Notes under the pieces: generated by a model | What the model was told of the DNA's origin: nothing | Database searches by the model: none | Seen by the model: only the letters and a program-made list of their open reading frames with translations | Position numbers and translations under genes: made by a program | NCBI GenBank assembly: GCA_905160935.1 | Contig: CAJHZI010000688.1 | Span: forward strand, 305,429-369,428 | Reading direction: 5' to 3' | DNA from: Enchytraeus crypticus | Taxonomy: Eukaryota; Annelida; Clitellata; Enchytraeida; Enchytraeidae | Length of the DNA stretch: 64,000 nucleotides | Shown here: positions 35,701 to 46,052 of the stretch, one piece after another | How positions within the stretch are numbered: position 1 is the stretch's first letter | Layout of the letters: each line of letters starts with the position of its first letter

Positions 35701-38700
35701 ATGTAGCAATTATTTTACAATCTTATTTATATTCTTAAATATTTTAAAGAATGTTTTAAACATATGATATAGACAGAGAGTGATATTCTAACAAAATTAA
35801 CTGTAGTGTTTATATATTGAAGAATATAAAAAAGAAATTTAGGATTAAATTACTCGTATTCACCAGCAAAAAGTTTTACAAGATTCTGAAAGGTGAATGA
35901 TGAAAGGTATTAACGAAGAGAATTTAAACAAATATACAAATTGAAGTTCTATACATGTTACACCAGTAAAGATTTTTTTTGTATTCTATTTATTGCATCT
36001 TTTAGAAATATAGTTTAATGTTTTTGTGTACTAACTGGGGATTTCCGGTAACAACTGGAATAAGAATTAGGCTACATATGAGAGCTGCTAAATTCACCAT
36101 AGTTTCCTGCAACATCAAAATGTTAAATTATTTAGTTAAAATACTGTTTATTTGAATAGTGGTTTAGGATTTAAGAAAATAATATTTACTCAGCAGGTGC
36201 ATATATTTAGCACTCACAAACATTAAAATTAATCTATATCCTATTTTTATACAAAATAAAAGATTAAAGACGACCTTTACAAGACATATTAAAATTATGT
36301 ACGGCATGTAGTAGCATGTACTGCATGTAGTAGCATGTACTGCATGTAGTAGCATGTACTGCATGTAGTAGCATGTACTGCATGTAGTAGCATGTACTGC
36401 ATGTAGTAGCATGTACTGCATGTAGTAGCATGTACTACATGTAGTAGCATGAAATTCATAAGTTATGACTCTGCATATTATAGACAAGATGAATTTTCAC
36501 CATTGACAAGCGCCATTTTTCTGATTTTACATAGCAAGTGTGATAGTTAAGATAGTTTATAGTTATACTTTAGGGCAAATAATCAAATAATTTAAGTTCA
36601 CATTAAGGTTTCAGTGGAACTCTGTTACACTGATTCTATGTGTCAGCAGTACCTAAACGTTTGCTGCAGAAGTAAAAGTAGTAATTTAAATTCTTATAAT
36701 ATTCGAAGATGCCATTCCATAGCTATAAATGTTGTCATATTTTCCTATTAGGAGTGCAAATTATTTAAATTTATTTTTATAATTCGGCGGAGAGGGGTCA
36801 TAATTTAATGTAATTCTCTCAAAAATATAGTGTATAACATATTTTTGCTTTCTAACACTAAGATATTCGGCCGCGGATCAGTTTGTGCAGGGTTCAAATC
36901 CTGGGCTCGCCCGTCACTGACATCGCTTTCGAGTGAGGAAACTGGCGTTAACCTTAGCTTTATTAGCTTAGCTTTACCTAAGGCCTCAAAAATATTTATC
37001 TCATCAAAAAATGAACTAAAGATTAATTAAATTTATGTTTTTTTACAAAATTTAAACTTTTAACACTATAAATAACTACTAAAATCGTTAACCCATAAAA
37101 TATGAAGCATTTTGATATCCCTTTCCATTGCAAAGGTAGTACAAAAGCAAACTATACTGTTACTAGAACTATTGATATCATGGCAGATCACACAAATACC
37201 TTAGTTACTCTCTGAAATGTTAATAAATCATTTAACTGATCCCAAATAATGGATGCTAGGTTTAATTTGTATTGGTATTATTTTATCATCTCTAGTAGAC
37301 TGATAAAATTGAGATGGTGCAAATAAATTATAATTGCCACTAGGAGTATCACCTGAGAGCCATCTTTAGCAGAGACGTCGGCCATGTTGTTTCTCCGAGC
37401 TTGATGTTGAGTAAGAGCGGCTCTCGTTGCACCACCAGAAACCCCAACCAAGGCCTGTAGAAATAACATAACATAGAAACATAATGATTTAGAAGTGACA
37501 GAAGTTTCACAATATAGAAGCATAATGGTTTAGCAGTGACAGAAGTATCATTACAAAGAAACATAATGATTCAGCAGTGACAGAAATATCATAACATAGA
37601 AACGTAATGATTCAGCAGTGACAAAAATATCATAACATAGAAACGTAATGATTCAGCAGTGACAGAAGTATCATAACATAGAAACGTAATGATTCAGCAG
37701 TGACAGAAGTATCATAACATAGAAACGTAATGATTTAGCAGTGACAGAAGTATCATAACATAGAAACGTAATGATTTAGCAGTGACAGAAGTATCATAAC
37801 ATACAAACACAATGATTTAGCCGTGACAGAAATATCACAACATAGAAACATAATAATTTAGCAGTGACAGAAGTATCATAACATAGAAACACAATGATTT
37901 AGCAGTGACAGAAATATCACAACATAGAAACATAATAATTTAGCAGTGACAGAAGTATCATAACATAGAAACACAATGATTTAGCAGTGACAGAAATATC
38001 ACAACATAGAAACATAATAATTTAGCAGTGACAGAAGTATCATAACATAGAAACACAATGATTTAGCAGTGACAGAAATATCACAACATAGAAACATAAT
38101 AATTTAGCAGTGACAGAAGTATCATAACATAGAAACACAATGATTTAGCAGTGACAGAAATATCACAACATAGAAACATAATAATTTAGCAGTGACAGAA
38201 GTATCATAACATAGAAACACAATGATTTAGCAGTGACAGAAATATCACAACATAGAAACATAATAATTTAGCAGTGACAGAAATCATTACATAATGATTA
38301 GGAGTGATAGAAGTACAAAAACCACAGAAACATGATTTAGCAGTAACAGCCCTTTTAATCAGCTTACAACTTTCAAAGTACAAAGCGACATATGCAAGAA
38401 AGGAAATAAATTAATAAATTACAGTAGTCATCAACTTCCTGAGTGAAATTCTCTCTCTCAAGATATCATAATAATAATAATAATAATAAAGGTTAAACAA
38501 ATCCATATGAAAGGATTGATGTATATCAAACTGACAGTGCTTACCCTACATAGTCCAGAACGCACAATTAGCCGGAAATAGGCGGTGAATGAAGTAGAGG
38601 CCATGATGTCGAAAAATATTGACACATCATTTATAATATCGGCAAAAAGACGCCATCTCTTACAGTCACTGTCCAGATAGGAACTACAAAGACAATCAAC

Positions 38701-38779
38701 AATATCATTCAATCATCTGTAAAAATATCAATTAATTTTACAATTTAGGACATATAAATATATATATATATATATATAT

Positions 38780-38845
<66 letters not shown>

Positions 38846-38857
38846 TTTAGGACATTT

Positions 38858-38889
<32 letters not shown>

Positions 38890-41800
38890 CATATATATAT
38901 ATACTATGATACATTATTATATATCATATAATTATAATATATACATATATACCATATTCAGACAGTGATTTATTAATCGTTATTTGAATAACAATTTCTT
39001 AATTTTTCATAATAGCAATTATCAAGTACTCCTACAGAGTAAAAAGTAACCTTAGAAAACTGAGTCTTTATTAAATTAAACTTATTAGTGGTAGAGATAA
39101 AATCACAAATCATATATGACGTCAACACGATTTTAAATGATCAAGACTCAGTAATTTGACAATTGAGCAAATTCAACACTGAAAAAATAATATGGACAGC
39201 AACACCTTTGCCTCCAAGCAAACAAGATCCTTCCAACCATACTGACTCCATCTGAATAAAACAATTAAAGCATAAAATAAACAATACGACAAAAACATTT
39301 CGGTAAAGATATAATATTTTACAGCCGGAGCCAGTGGTGATGTCGGTAAGATATTTTACCGTGGATCACTATGTGTGGAATTCAAATCCTAGCTCCCCAG
39401 TCACTGTCATCGCTTTTGAGTGTGGAAATTGACGTTAACATTAGCTTTACCAGCTTTTAGCTTCAAAGTTATAATATTATAGTGTAGGGTATTGGAATTC
39501 AGGCCCAATAGTACATTTGCAAAATGTATTTAAATTTTTTTGATATAGAAAAACATTACAGAAATCTGGAGTCTAACGGTCTAAAGTCAGTAGTCAGATA
39601 AGTAAAATAAAAACTATAAAACTGATAATTAACTTAACATTATTGACTTGAAAAGTAGACCAAAAGATATTCACGATTTTTATCTGAACTAAAAGCTGTT
39701 TAGTTCAAGACAAAAAGTTCATAACAATTAAACTTAATCAAGACACTTTGACAAACTTATCCATTTCACATGTTAAAATTAGCTAATTAGTTAAAAATTA
39801 GAAAAACCTCAATAACAAATATGTACGTATATATTTCAACTACAAAACTGAAAGACTGAAGATGAAAAATATACTTTAAACTGTAGCGATTACACCTAGA
39901 ATACACCTAACAGGCAGAATACACAAGCAGTTTTATATCACTACATATTACGTATTGCCGCACCTTATCTAAAAAGTATACACACCTACTATAGAAATTA
40001 TACAAGGTAAACTTTTATTTTCTATGTGGATTTCATTACTTAAATTAGCTATTGCATGCAGGCAGACCTTTCATAAGCCATGTGATGGTCGCAGCCAGCA
40101 CAGTGGCTGACTCATCACCCACCCCCACTCCCTTCAGCACAGCCTGTGTGGCTAGAGCTCCAGTGATACCACTAGAAAATGCCTAAAATATCATACGCAA
40201 CAACAACAACAATATGATAAGAGTGCTACTGTTGTCCATGACAACATCGAACACTGTGAAACCAAATAAGATGAGCAGAGGGAAGGGTCCATAAACGGTG
40301 CAAGCCAAAATCCGGGTGTTTAGTCCAAGGAAGGATTGTAGCGGAACGGAAGTTTACGTGTTGGTCTCAGGTCATGGACATTGACATTACGCACGTCCAA
40401 TACTTGCAAAAAGAGCGTAAAGACTTCAGGGATATTGAATCAAAGCTACAACTAAGTTTTAAAGTCTGCTTTCATATCACAGGCGATATTTTTGCCGTTG
40501 GGAAGTGATGATGATCCTAGCATAGCATCAGCTATGCTAGGATAATGTGGTGGTTTGATTGTCAAGATATCAATTCAGTCATCCAGTACTTGTCTCTCAA
40601 TCACATTAAACTTTACTTGAGTAAATTATGGGAACCGGCAAAAGTATTTCTATTAAAGAAGAAGGTTTTAGATCTCTACATTAGAATAATTTGTGAGAAA
40701 GCAAAGACTGCTTAATTTTGTAATTAGCATAGAATTTAAAACTTTTTCTTGCACTATAAAATCATTTGGCATCAGGTTTTCATCAGGATCATTACATTTG
40801 GCATCATGAATTCTTATTCCTATGACTCAGATACTTAGCCTTGAATAAATATTTAAAGATCCTCCCTCAGTCTACGCGAGTCCATCTGGTGTACCATCTG
40901 GCATTATTGTAGCATCACAATATGGTACAAAGACTATACATGAAAATTTATATTTCTGTACTATATAACAATGAGTGGCAAGAAGTAAGTGTCATCATGT
41001 CCTTTTTAAAATAAATTGAATCTCTGTTCATTTGAACAAACGTTACTGTACTCAGTACCATCTCTGGCATAATTGCAAAGTGCATCTTGAATTATGAAAC
41101 ATTCATCTTATTTGTCTTTCTCGTTTCAAATTGAACTAAAGACAAAAATTACCTGAACAGTGTCCCAGATCTGATACTGTAGATAATCTTCACTTACACT
41201 CTCTGGATAACCTTGTGGCAGGAACGCAGACTACAAAAGTATTAAATTAATAAAGAATTAGAATTCACATGACAGGAATGCAGACTACAAAAACATAGAA
41301 ATAACGAAGAATTAGAAGTCACTTTATACCTTCAAGTACAAAAAGTAGTACACCCAGTAACTAAAACTCAGTAAAGGAAACACTGAGCAGAACAATAAGA
41401 AATCATGTCCTATGCCATATTTTCACAAGAAAAGAATCAGAACTAGTTCTGAGGAAGAGCATGTTCCAGAATAATCAATCGCTACAGAGGAGTAAAAAAG
41501 AACATATTATGCCTGAACATTCTATTGTTTTTCTTTATGTTCTATTTTCTTTGTTTTGCACATTTGCATTTATATCTGTTTCTGTTTTGTGTGTGTTTTG
41601 GTTGCCCAAGTGGTGAATAAAAGGTATATATAAATGAGCCTCAACATTTATTGAACAAACAAACATTGAAAATTTTAAAATCATTTGATCATTTAGCAGT
41701 GACACCGAAAAAACTAATCAAATCAATGAATCACAAAACTAGTCAACTACCATAATAGTAAAACATAAAAACTTAACGTAATAGATTTCCATGCATTCAA

Positions 41801-42146
41801 TACAATCAAGTCAACACATTTCAATCGAAACCATTTAACTATATGAAAGAGCTCCATGGTATATTTCAAGCATAATATTGCAATATAATATACACCCAAG
41901 AAATTGTTACTGAATATAAACCATTACAATAAAATGACCAAATTTAATATATAATAAATATCAACTTACCCTAAAGAACTGTTTTATATGCTGCCATTCC
42001 CTTTTGCTAGTTGATGCCTTAATAGCATAAATATGACCTTCATTAGTTGACACTAGATTGTAGACATTCTTAACTGACGATGAACCATAAGTTTCTGAAA
42101 TTGTTCCACATCTAACATCATTCTGATTAGGTTGCTTTGGCTCCAT
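31124..42146 (-). CDS. RUSF1: RUSF1 (C16orf58), RUS/DUF647 family membrane protein, complete, 13 exons
   Basis: Thirteen exons with GT-AG borders join without a phase error to 1395 nt (464 codons plus stop; human RUSF1 is about 468 from memory): 42146-41970, 41230-41153, 40182-40068, 39251-39206, 38683-38545, 37454-37353, 36106-36036, 35424-35201, 33703-33646, 32897-32824, 32312-32194, 31801-31753, 31266-31124. Family landmarks in order: [20 protein letters not shown] (62-81), [20 protein letters not shown] (93-112), [13 protein letters not shown] (about 146-158), [20 protein letters not shown] (192-211), [10 protein letters not shown] (255-264), [20 protein letters not shown] (366-385), [18 protein letters not shown] (446-463). 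Hydrophobic stretches near residues 224-239 and 244-258 suggest membrane segments. The animal function is unknown; plant RUS relatives act in UV-B sensing and root growth. The ATG at 42146 is the first in-frame ATG, but the frame is open to about 42227 behind a possible acceptor (AAATCAG), so a further 5' exon is possible. Confidence 0.95.
31572..31612 (-). repeat. Short family D fragment in RUSF1 intron 12
   Basis: CTCCAGCGTTCTGTCAAGTG and GCAGGTCCAAGG match the GTGCACT-GGCAGGTCCATGG end of the GA-tailed LINE family. Confidence 0.5.
31753..31801 (-). CDS. RUSF1: RUSF1 exon 12
   Basis: Acceptor GCTGTAG, 16 codons [16 protein letters not shown] plus one base, donor GTAAGT. This is the least conserved exon; it is accepted because its phase fits both neighbours. 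Confidence 0.8.
32194..32312 (-). CDS. RUSF1: RUSF1 exon 11
   Basis: Acceptor AATGCAG, 2 bases plus 39 codons, donor GTTAGA. Encodes [25 protein letters not shown], aligning with VQVVLNQKAGPKTILRAATH of the human protein. Confidence 0.88.
32597..32790. repeat. AG, AC and AT microsatellites in RUSF1 intron 10
   Basis: GAGAGAG run (32597-32632), a CACACA patch, then TA runs to 32790. The frame read through it (RERERE...YIYIYI) is not a gene. Confidence 0.95.
32824..32897 (-). CDS. RUSF1: RUSF1 exon 10
   Basis: Acceptor CCTCTAG, 1 base plus 24 codons plus 1 base, donor GTAGGC. Encodes [24 protein letters not shown], matching the FELQQLVEGHQESYLLCWD segment. Confidence 0.9.
33165..33440. repeat. 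Unclassified repeat-like segment in RUSF1 intron 9
   Basis: A GC-richer island (TTTAGCGCCCGGTTCCTGGC, CAACGGCCGCAAGAGAAAGC) contains an internal echo, GGCTATAAGGCAGTGTC and CCTATAAAGCAGTGTC. It looks like a retroposon piece but no second copy is in the window. Confidence 0.35.
33646..33703 (-). CDS. RUSF1: RUSF1 exon 9
   Basis: Acceptor TGTTTAG, 2 bases, 18 codons [18 protein letters not shown], 2 bases, donor GTAAGT. Aligns with SLSLGVPLHRLVSS. Confidence 0.9.
33771..34790. repeat. 60-bp minisatellite in RUSF1 intron 8
   Basis: About 17 near-identical units of 60 bp (AAGATAGATAAGTAAACAGG, CATAAACTATCCTGCCACAG, GGTTTAACAGTGGTAACACT). A few are truncated or carry small inserts. Diverged units resume at 35047 and run to the donor of exon 8. 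Confidence 0.95.
34800..35046 (-). mobile_element. SINE family B inserted in the 60-bp array
   Basis: The reverse complement starts GAATGTCTCAATAGCGCAAT, has the B-box GTGGGTTCGAATCCCAG, then CTGATCTGAGAGTAAAATCT, and ends in an AT-rich tail. Array units lie on both sides, so the SINE landed in an existing array. Confidence 0.85.
35047..35200. repeat. Diverged 60-bp array units beside exon 8
   Basis: Two to three units (AAGATAGATCAATAAACAGG, CATAAACTATCCGACCACAA) end exactly at the exon 8 donor. The last unit overlaps the exon edge. Confidence 0.85.
35201..35424 (-). CDS. RUSF1: RUSF1 exon 8
   Basis: Acceptor GTTACAG, 1 base, 74 codons, 1 base, donor GTTAGT. Encodes [34 protein letters not shown] and LEPVLW, aligning with human LHIYANYRAV...METLNEGRLRLVL...MEPLW. 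Confidence 0.95.
36036..36106 (-). CDS. RUSF1: RUSF1 exon 7
   Basis: Acceptor GTTGCAG, 23 codons plus 2 bases, donor GTTAGT. Encodes [20 protein letters not shown], a likely membrane segment matching ETLVNLAGLLVSLLMLPLVS. Confidence 0.94.
36304..36450. repeat. 19-bp minisatellite in RUSF1 intron 6
   Basis: Seven to eight units GCATGTAGTAGCATGTACT. Each holds two GCATGTA words and their near-complement TACATGC, so strands can fold back. The 107-codon [16 protein letters not shown] frame over it is a by-product. Confidence 0.95.
36860..36977 (+). repeat. SINE family A, 5'-truncated
   Basis: AAGATATTCGGCCGCGGATC, CAGGGTTCAAATCCTGGGCT, CGCCCGTCACTGACATCGCT, end GGCGTTAACCTTAGCTTTAT. It lies in RUSF1 intron 6 and is one of the least diverged copies. 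Confidence 0.85.
37353..37454 (-). CDS. RUSF1: RUSF1 exon 6
   Basis: Acceptor TTCTACAG, 34 codons, donor GTGATA. Encodes [28 protein letters not shown], the most conserved block of the RUS family in animals. Confidence 0.97.
37462..38345. repeat. 41-bp minisatellite with 82-bp higher-order unit
   Basis: About 21 units of 41 bp (AACATAGAAACGTAATGATT, CAGCAGTGACAGAAGTATCAT). From about 37790 two unit types alternate (AAACACAATGATTTAG with AAACATAATAATTTAG), making an 82-bp dimer repeated about six times. The array starts within about 10 bases of the exon 6 acceptor. Confidence 0.95.
38545..38683 (-). CDS. RUSF1: RUSF1 exon 5
   Basis: Acceptor TTTGTAG, 1 base plus 46 codons, donor GTAAGC. Encodes [27 protein letters not shown], matching KLDCNAKQWRLFADILNDVA. 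Confidence 0.96.
38757..38950. repeat. AT microsatellite cluster in RUSF1 intron 4
   Basis: TA runs interrupted by ACATTTTAGGACATTTTATA and ATACTATGATACATTATTAT. Confidence 0.95.
39206..39251 (-). CDS. RUSF1: RUSF1 exon 4
   Basis: Acceptor TATTCAG, 2 bases, 14 codons [14 protein letters not shown], 2 bases, donor GTGTTG. Matches STGMLGRIVFAWWKG. Confidence 0.93.
39323..39462 (+). repeat. SINE family A in RUSF1 intron 3
   Basis: CGGAGCCAGTGGTGATGTCG, GGATCACTATGTGTGGAATT, CAAATCCTAGCTCCCCAGTC, GACGTTAACATTAGCTTTAC. Confidence 0.85.
40068..40182 (-). CDS. RUSF1: RUSF1 exon 3
   Basis: Acceptor ATTTTAG, 38 codons plus 1 base, donor GTCTGC. Encodes [38 protein letters not shown]. Confidence 0.96.
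40190..40262 (-). repeat. Family C fragment, reversed
   Basis: CAACAACAACAATATGATAA, GAGTGCTACTGTTGTCCATG and ACAACATCGAACACTGTGAA are the complement of the core and TTG/TTA tail of family C. Confidence 0.55.
40514..40543. repeat. Perfect hairpin in RUSF1 intron 2
   Basis: Arms ATCCTAGCATAGC and GCTATGCTAGGAT (13 bp) around the loop ATCA. Confidence 0.9.
41153..41230 (-). CDS. RUSF1: RUSF1 exon 2
   Basis: Acceptor TTTGTAG, 26 codons, donor GTAATT. Encodes [26 protein letters not shown], matching AVFLPQGFPDSVSPDYLPYQ LWDSVQ. Confidence 0.97.
41970..42146 (-). CDS. RUSF1: RUSF1 exon 1 (start codon)
   Basis: ATG at 42146-42144, 59 codons, donor GTAAGT. Encodes [20 protein letters not shown], then [18 protein letters not shown] and IKQFFR. 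The N-terminus of this family is poorly conserved, so the start rests on the first ATG and on length. Confidence 0.85.
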
Positions 42147-42516
42147 TAAGTTTTCAATGGCACTGAGTAATGTATTTTGGCATAAATCTTTTAGCTTCTC
42201 TTCATAATCTAACACGAGAGACCTGATTTAAAAACATAAAGAACTACATTTTAAACTCCAACCATTTTACGCTTAGGTTAGGATGGGGTTTCTGTATAGC
42301 TAACTCATATATGTTTCGTAAAAGGTTTTAACAATTTGGCAAAGCAGTCTGAAAGGCAAAGTACCAAGGTCATATAACTGTTTGGATCTTGAGATCATAT
42401 GTACCAAGATACTATTCTTTGCTATAACAGTCATAAATTTGTATCAAGCAGATTGACACGCAACTTTGAACAACTTTCAGTGCCCTCTTTTAAATAACCT
42501 TTACTAACTGAATGTA

Positions 42517-42638
42517 GAAGGTTAACATCAGTTTCCTCACTCGAAAGCGATGTTAGTGACGGGCGAGACCAGGATTTGAACCCCATACATACTGATCCGC
42601 GGTCGAGTATCTAACCGACTTAGCCAAAGGCTCCAGCC
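42517..42638 (-). repeat. SINE family A, reversed, in the RUSF1-MKS1 spacer
   Basis: The complement shows GGCTGGAGCCTTTGGCTAAG, GGGGTTCAAATCCTGGTCTC and CTGATGTTAACCTTC. Confidence 0.85.
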
Positions 42639-42652
42639 GTGGCGAAGTTGGC

Positions 42653-42756
42653 TGTTATTTCAGATTGCACCTTGTGGTGCAATCTGAAATAACATCTAGT
42701 GTTACCCACCTTAAATTGTACATGGGTATTGAATAGAAATTCAATACCCATGTACA
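42653..42756. repeat. Two adjacent perfect hairpins
   Basis: Hairpin 1: TGTTATTTCAGATTGCACC (42653-42671) and its exact complement (42676-42694), loop TTGT. Hairpin 2: TGTACATGGGTATTGAAT (42717-42734) and its exact complement (42739-42756), loop AGAA. Arms of 19 and 18 bp without a mismatch are rare by chance. Confidence 0.95.
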
Positions 42757-43620
42757 GCTTTTAGCTTTACTTTACACTGTGTGCGAAACATACCAGCATA
42801 AGCCTATTTTTCCATATATTATAGTAGAGTAGAATGACTTCACTTCACTTCGTCTTAATGTCAAGATGTAATGGCAATCAATTTTCTAAATAGCTCTATG
42901 TGAAAGTACTTTAGGTAACATCATGAAATTTTACAACGTTGTTCCTGACATCCTGGGAATATTGCCGGTAGGATTGAGACAGTTTAAGTCTCAAAAAATT
43001 ATAAGACTGATAACATGAGTATTTGACTAAACTGCCTACTGGTTAAACGTATGGTATTAAAAAGGACATTATCGAAGAAGCTCATTTAACTAAAATTGAT
43101 GTTTAACTTAAAATGTTTATAAGTTTATAACCATTCGAGATAACCAGATACGTCCACGTCGCTTTGTAAAATTAGTAAAGAGTCTAACGCAACTACAGAG
43201 TAGGTAAATAGAAAGTGCCTAATGGTGTAAATTTTAAGATCTGTAATTGAGAAAGATAATATTACCAATTTATCACAGATTTCGTTATAACGTGATATTC
43301 TAAGATGATTTTGGCTTCAAAATCATCTTAGAATTGACGAAATTATTAAATTGCGACCTAATTTAAATTAATTGGAAGTTTTTAAAGATATAATATAAAT
43401 ATATCATGTCTTTCACCCTGATCCCAATCAAAATTTGAATCCTAACCTAAAATATAATTCATAGTTATATATGAGTAAATTTGAACGACAAATTATAAAA
43501 TCAAAACTCTAAATTTACCTAGTATACAGTTCGTCGTTTAATCATTTTACCCAGGTTTGTTTATAAACAAGTTTAACCTGGATTAGTGTAAGTGCTACCC
43601 TAAAAAAGTAAACACGCATT
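42757..43620. other. Divergent spacer, no gene seen
   Basis: AT-rich. Contains a third perfect hairpin: ATTCTAAGATGATTTT (43297-43312) and its complement (43319-43334), loop GGCTTC. Confidence 0.6.
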
Positions 43621-43621
43621 G

Positions 43622-43858
43622 TAGTGAAATGATCAACTACGTAAAGTAAAAACACGTATTATAGTGAATAATCAACTATGTTGATATCTATCACTTTTAA
43701 AACCACATGTGTAATCCGTTAGGCAATTTAGACCATTTTTCGTATAACCAGTCCAGTGAATGTCCGAGATTTTACTCTCAGATAAGCACGGCCGGGATTC
43801 GAACCCACGAGGGTTCAATTCACCTCAGGATCTGTCATTTAAAAGTTAATGTCGTTAC
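43622..43858 (-). mobile_element. SINE family B, reversed
   Basis: The complement carries GTGGGTTCGAATCCCGG and CTTATCTGAGAGTAAAATCT. The AT-rich tail region is partly duplicated (ATCAACTACG / ATCAACTATG). The head end is cut by the next repeat. Confidence 0.8.
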
Positions 43859-43865
43859 CAAAGAT

Positions 43866-43962
43866 GATTTGCTCGCTGGCTGGATTTTGTCTCAATAGTT
43901 CTCGATGTTGTCTTTGATGACTGTAGCACTCTAATTGTTGTTATTATTGTTATTCTTACGCT
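43866..43962 (+). repeat. TTA-tailed retroposon 3' end (family C)
   Basis: TTGCTCGCTGGCTGGATTTT, CTCGATGTTGTCTTTGATGA, CTGTAGCACTCTAATTGTTG, then TTATTATTGTTATT. Confidence 0.75.
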
Positions 43963-44363
43963 ATTAAGACATTCAACACATACATAAACAAATAATCAAG
44001 CTTGATTGCTCCTTTAAGGTTTCTTTCATTTTAGAAAATGACAGCTGATCTCAAACACCCAAAGATACCAGATATAAATAATTTTTAATTTTCCATAATT
44101 TACCAGAACTGCTACCATCCTTCGTTATTCCATTCTTTCTTCAAACTTAGGCAGCAAGAAAAATGGAAGCAAGCAGCCAAGGGCTTATTTCAATCCCCAA
44201 CAATACATGTTTACAATTTCTAAACAACTTATGAATCTATGACATCTTGCGAATTAAAATTGCCTGTGGGCAACAACCAAAATCAAAATATCAAACGAGG
44301 CTAAGATGTAGACATGACTGCTTTGGATCAAAGAATGCTTCGGATCTTTACATTTCGTTTATT

Positions 44364-44609
44364 GAATGTTTCAATAGCCTACGGGTAACATCATAAAGTT
44401 TTAAATGACAGATCCTGAGGTGAATTGAATCCCCGTGGGTTCGAATCCCAGTCGTGTTGATCTGAGAGTAAAATCGTGGACATTCACTGGACTGGCTACA
44501 CGGAAAATGGACTAAATTGCCTAAAGGTTTAAACATGTGCTATTAAAAAGCGATAGATATCGACATAGTTTGATATTTCACTATTATATGTGTTATCATT
44601 ATTATATAC

Positions 44610-44650
<41 letters not shown>
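44364..44650 (+). mobile_element. SINE family B with TTA tail
   Basis: GAATGTTTCAATAGCCTACG, GTGGGTTCGAATCCCAG, TCTGAGAGTAAAATCGTGGA, then an AT-rich end and a long ATT run (about 44611-44649). The ATT run borders the foreign insert that follows. Confidence 0.8.
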
Positions 44651-44651
<1 letters not shown>

Positions 44652-46052
44652 ACGTTGCTGATCGCAGCAGCGGGTGACATTGCCCTGAATCCACAACTTT
44701 TGGCTCCAGCAGAGCCCGTCTCCACTTCATCTGTTATCGATCCACCACGACGGTGACTCCCCTGAACAGGCGTTGATGAGGCAGTTGTGAGAACTCTGCT
44801 GGGAGAACCGCTTTTAGAAGTCATCGACCCTGAAATCTGGATAGCTGTTCCTAGAGAATTTTGGGAGCGAGTATCCGCTTGATTAGAGCTCTGATTTGTA
44901 AAACTCGATGAGCTCTGCCTCTCCGCATCAGCCTGCCCTGAGGCCAACATTTGGTTCAGCCTTTGACCCTGGTGCTGTGCCCTGGTGAGAGGGACCCCTG
45001 GGAGACAGAGGCCATTCTAGCCTCGAGTTTCTTATTTTTCTCGCTGATGGTCAGCGCAGAAAACTCTTGTGAACCTATCTCAGGCTCTATGGACGCACTG
45101 GAGGAGGAGGAGGGGGGTATTGAGAGGCAGGGACGTAGGACGCATCTCTTCTCTTTTAGACGGGTTGTGTTCAACTCGTTGACGATCACCCTAGTACTCA
45201 CGTGCTGCCCCAGTGCCCGCTTGTCACCAGTCGGCACCTGAGGCTGAGGCTGCGTGGACTGAATCCCCGATTTGATTTGAGTTTTTGGGGGTATGGGTCG
45301 GGCACCTGTTTGGATTTGGCTTTTATTTTGGGTTAGGACAGATGAAGCCACAGATGGGATGGGACTTAGATTCTGCATAGGTGCTGAAATGGCAGGTCTA
45401 AGATTAATTCTGGGTAGACTGATAGAGGTGTTTTCCATGTTTCTGGTTACGTCAGGACTAACATCGTCCACATAGTATTCCTGAACCACACCGCGACCGT
45501 CACCTAGCACGTCAGTGTTCTCTTTGTCGAGGTTCAACTGTTCACCAGTAATTTGTTCATTCAACTCTTCCAATTCAGTGTCCTGCAACTCACCGGGCTC
45601 GCTTTCCGCAACGCTATAAATCCTTTCCACGATTCCATTAGCGGATTCTGCATGTTCAGACATAGGCCCCAGCGCCCTTCTCCTTGCCTCCCCTGTCGTA
45701 TTCCGTGATAAACTCTGCAGGGAATGTCGAGGGGAAGCGTGACTGGGATTGAACGGGGCATGCCGCTGATTGCAGGGAGATCTGGACAGATGGCTGGGTG
45801 AGGAGGGGTAGCCAGTCTGAGTACCCGATGAGCCATCGCATTCGTCAGGCCTCTGTTCCACTGTCCTCTCGTGAGTCCCGTAGTTCTTAGCCTTCACTGT
45901 TTTAACGCGCCTCTGGTCGTTGTGATATGTAGCGACCCACGTTCGGTTTGCGAAAATTTCATTCATCCTCTTTACCACACTCTCTGACTCTTCAAGCCCA
46001 TCGACAGGCTGACTGCCTAAATTTCTCCGAGGATCGATCAATGTCAGCCTTG
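44650..46052 (-). mobile_element. GC-rich orphan coding insert between TTA repeats
   Basis: On the minus strand a frame runs from 46041 to 44956 (361 codons), and a second frame of 100 codons starts 5 bases after its stop (44950-44648). The proteins are rich in S, P, Q, R and E (for example PSSSSSASIEPEIGSQEFSA) with no recognised domain. The insert is about half G+C in an AT-rich setting, is bounded on both sides by ATT repeats, and the word ATTATTATATACT occurs at 44598-44610 and 46068-46080, which may be the target duplication. It ends AISNV just as the TAA repeat supplies the stop. Probably an ORF1-type fragment of a retroelement; host gene origin is unlikely because no splice sites fit. 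Confidence 0.55.

Noticed and set aside
36164-36487. 107-codon minus-strand frame with [16 protein letters not shown] repeats
   Set aside because: Product of the 19-bp minisatellite, which is open in several frames; no conserved motif.
44951-45836. Frames overlapping the orphan insert on the other strand or in another frame
   Set aside because: Shadows of the 361-codon frame in GC-rich sequence.
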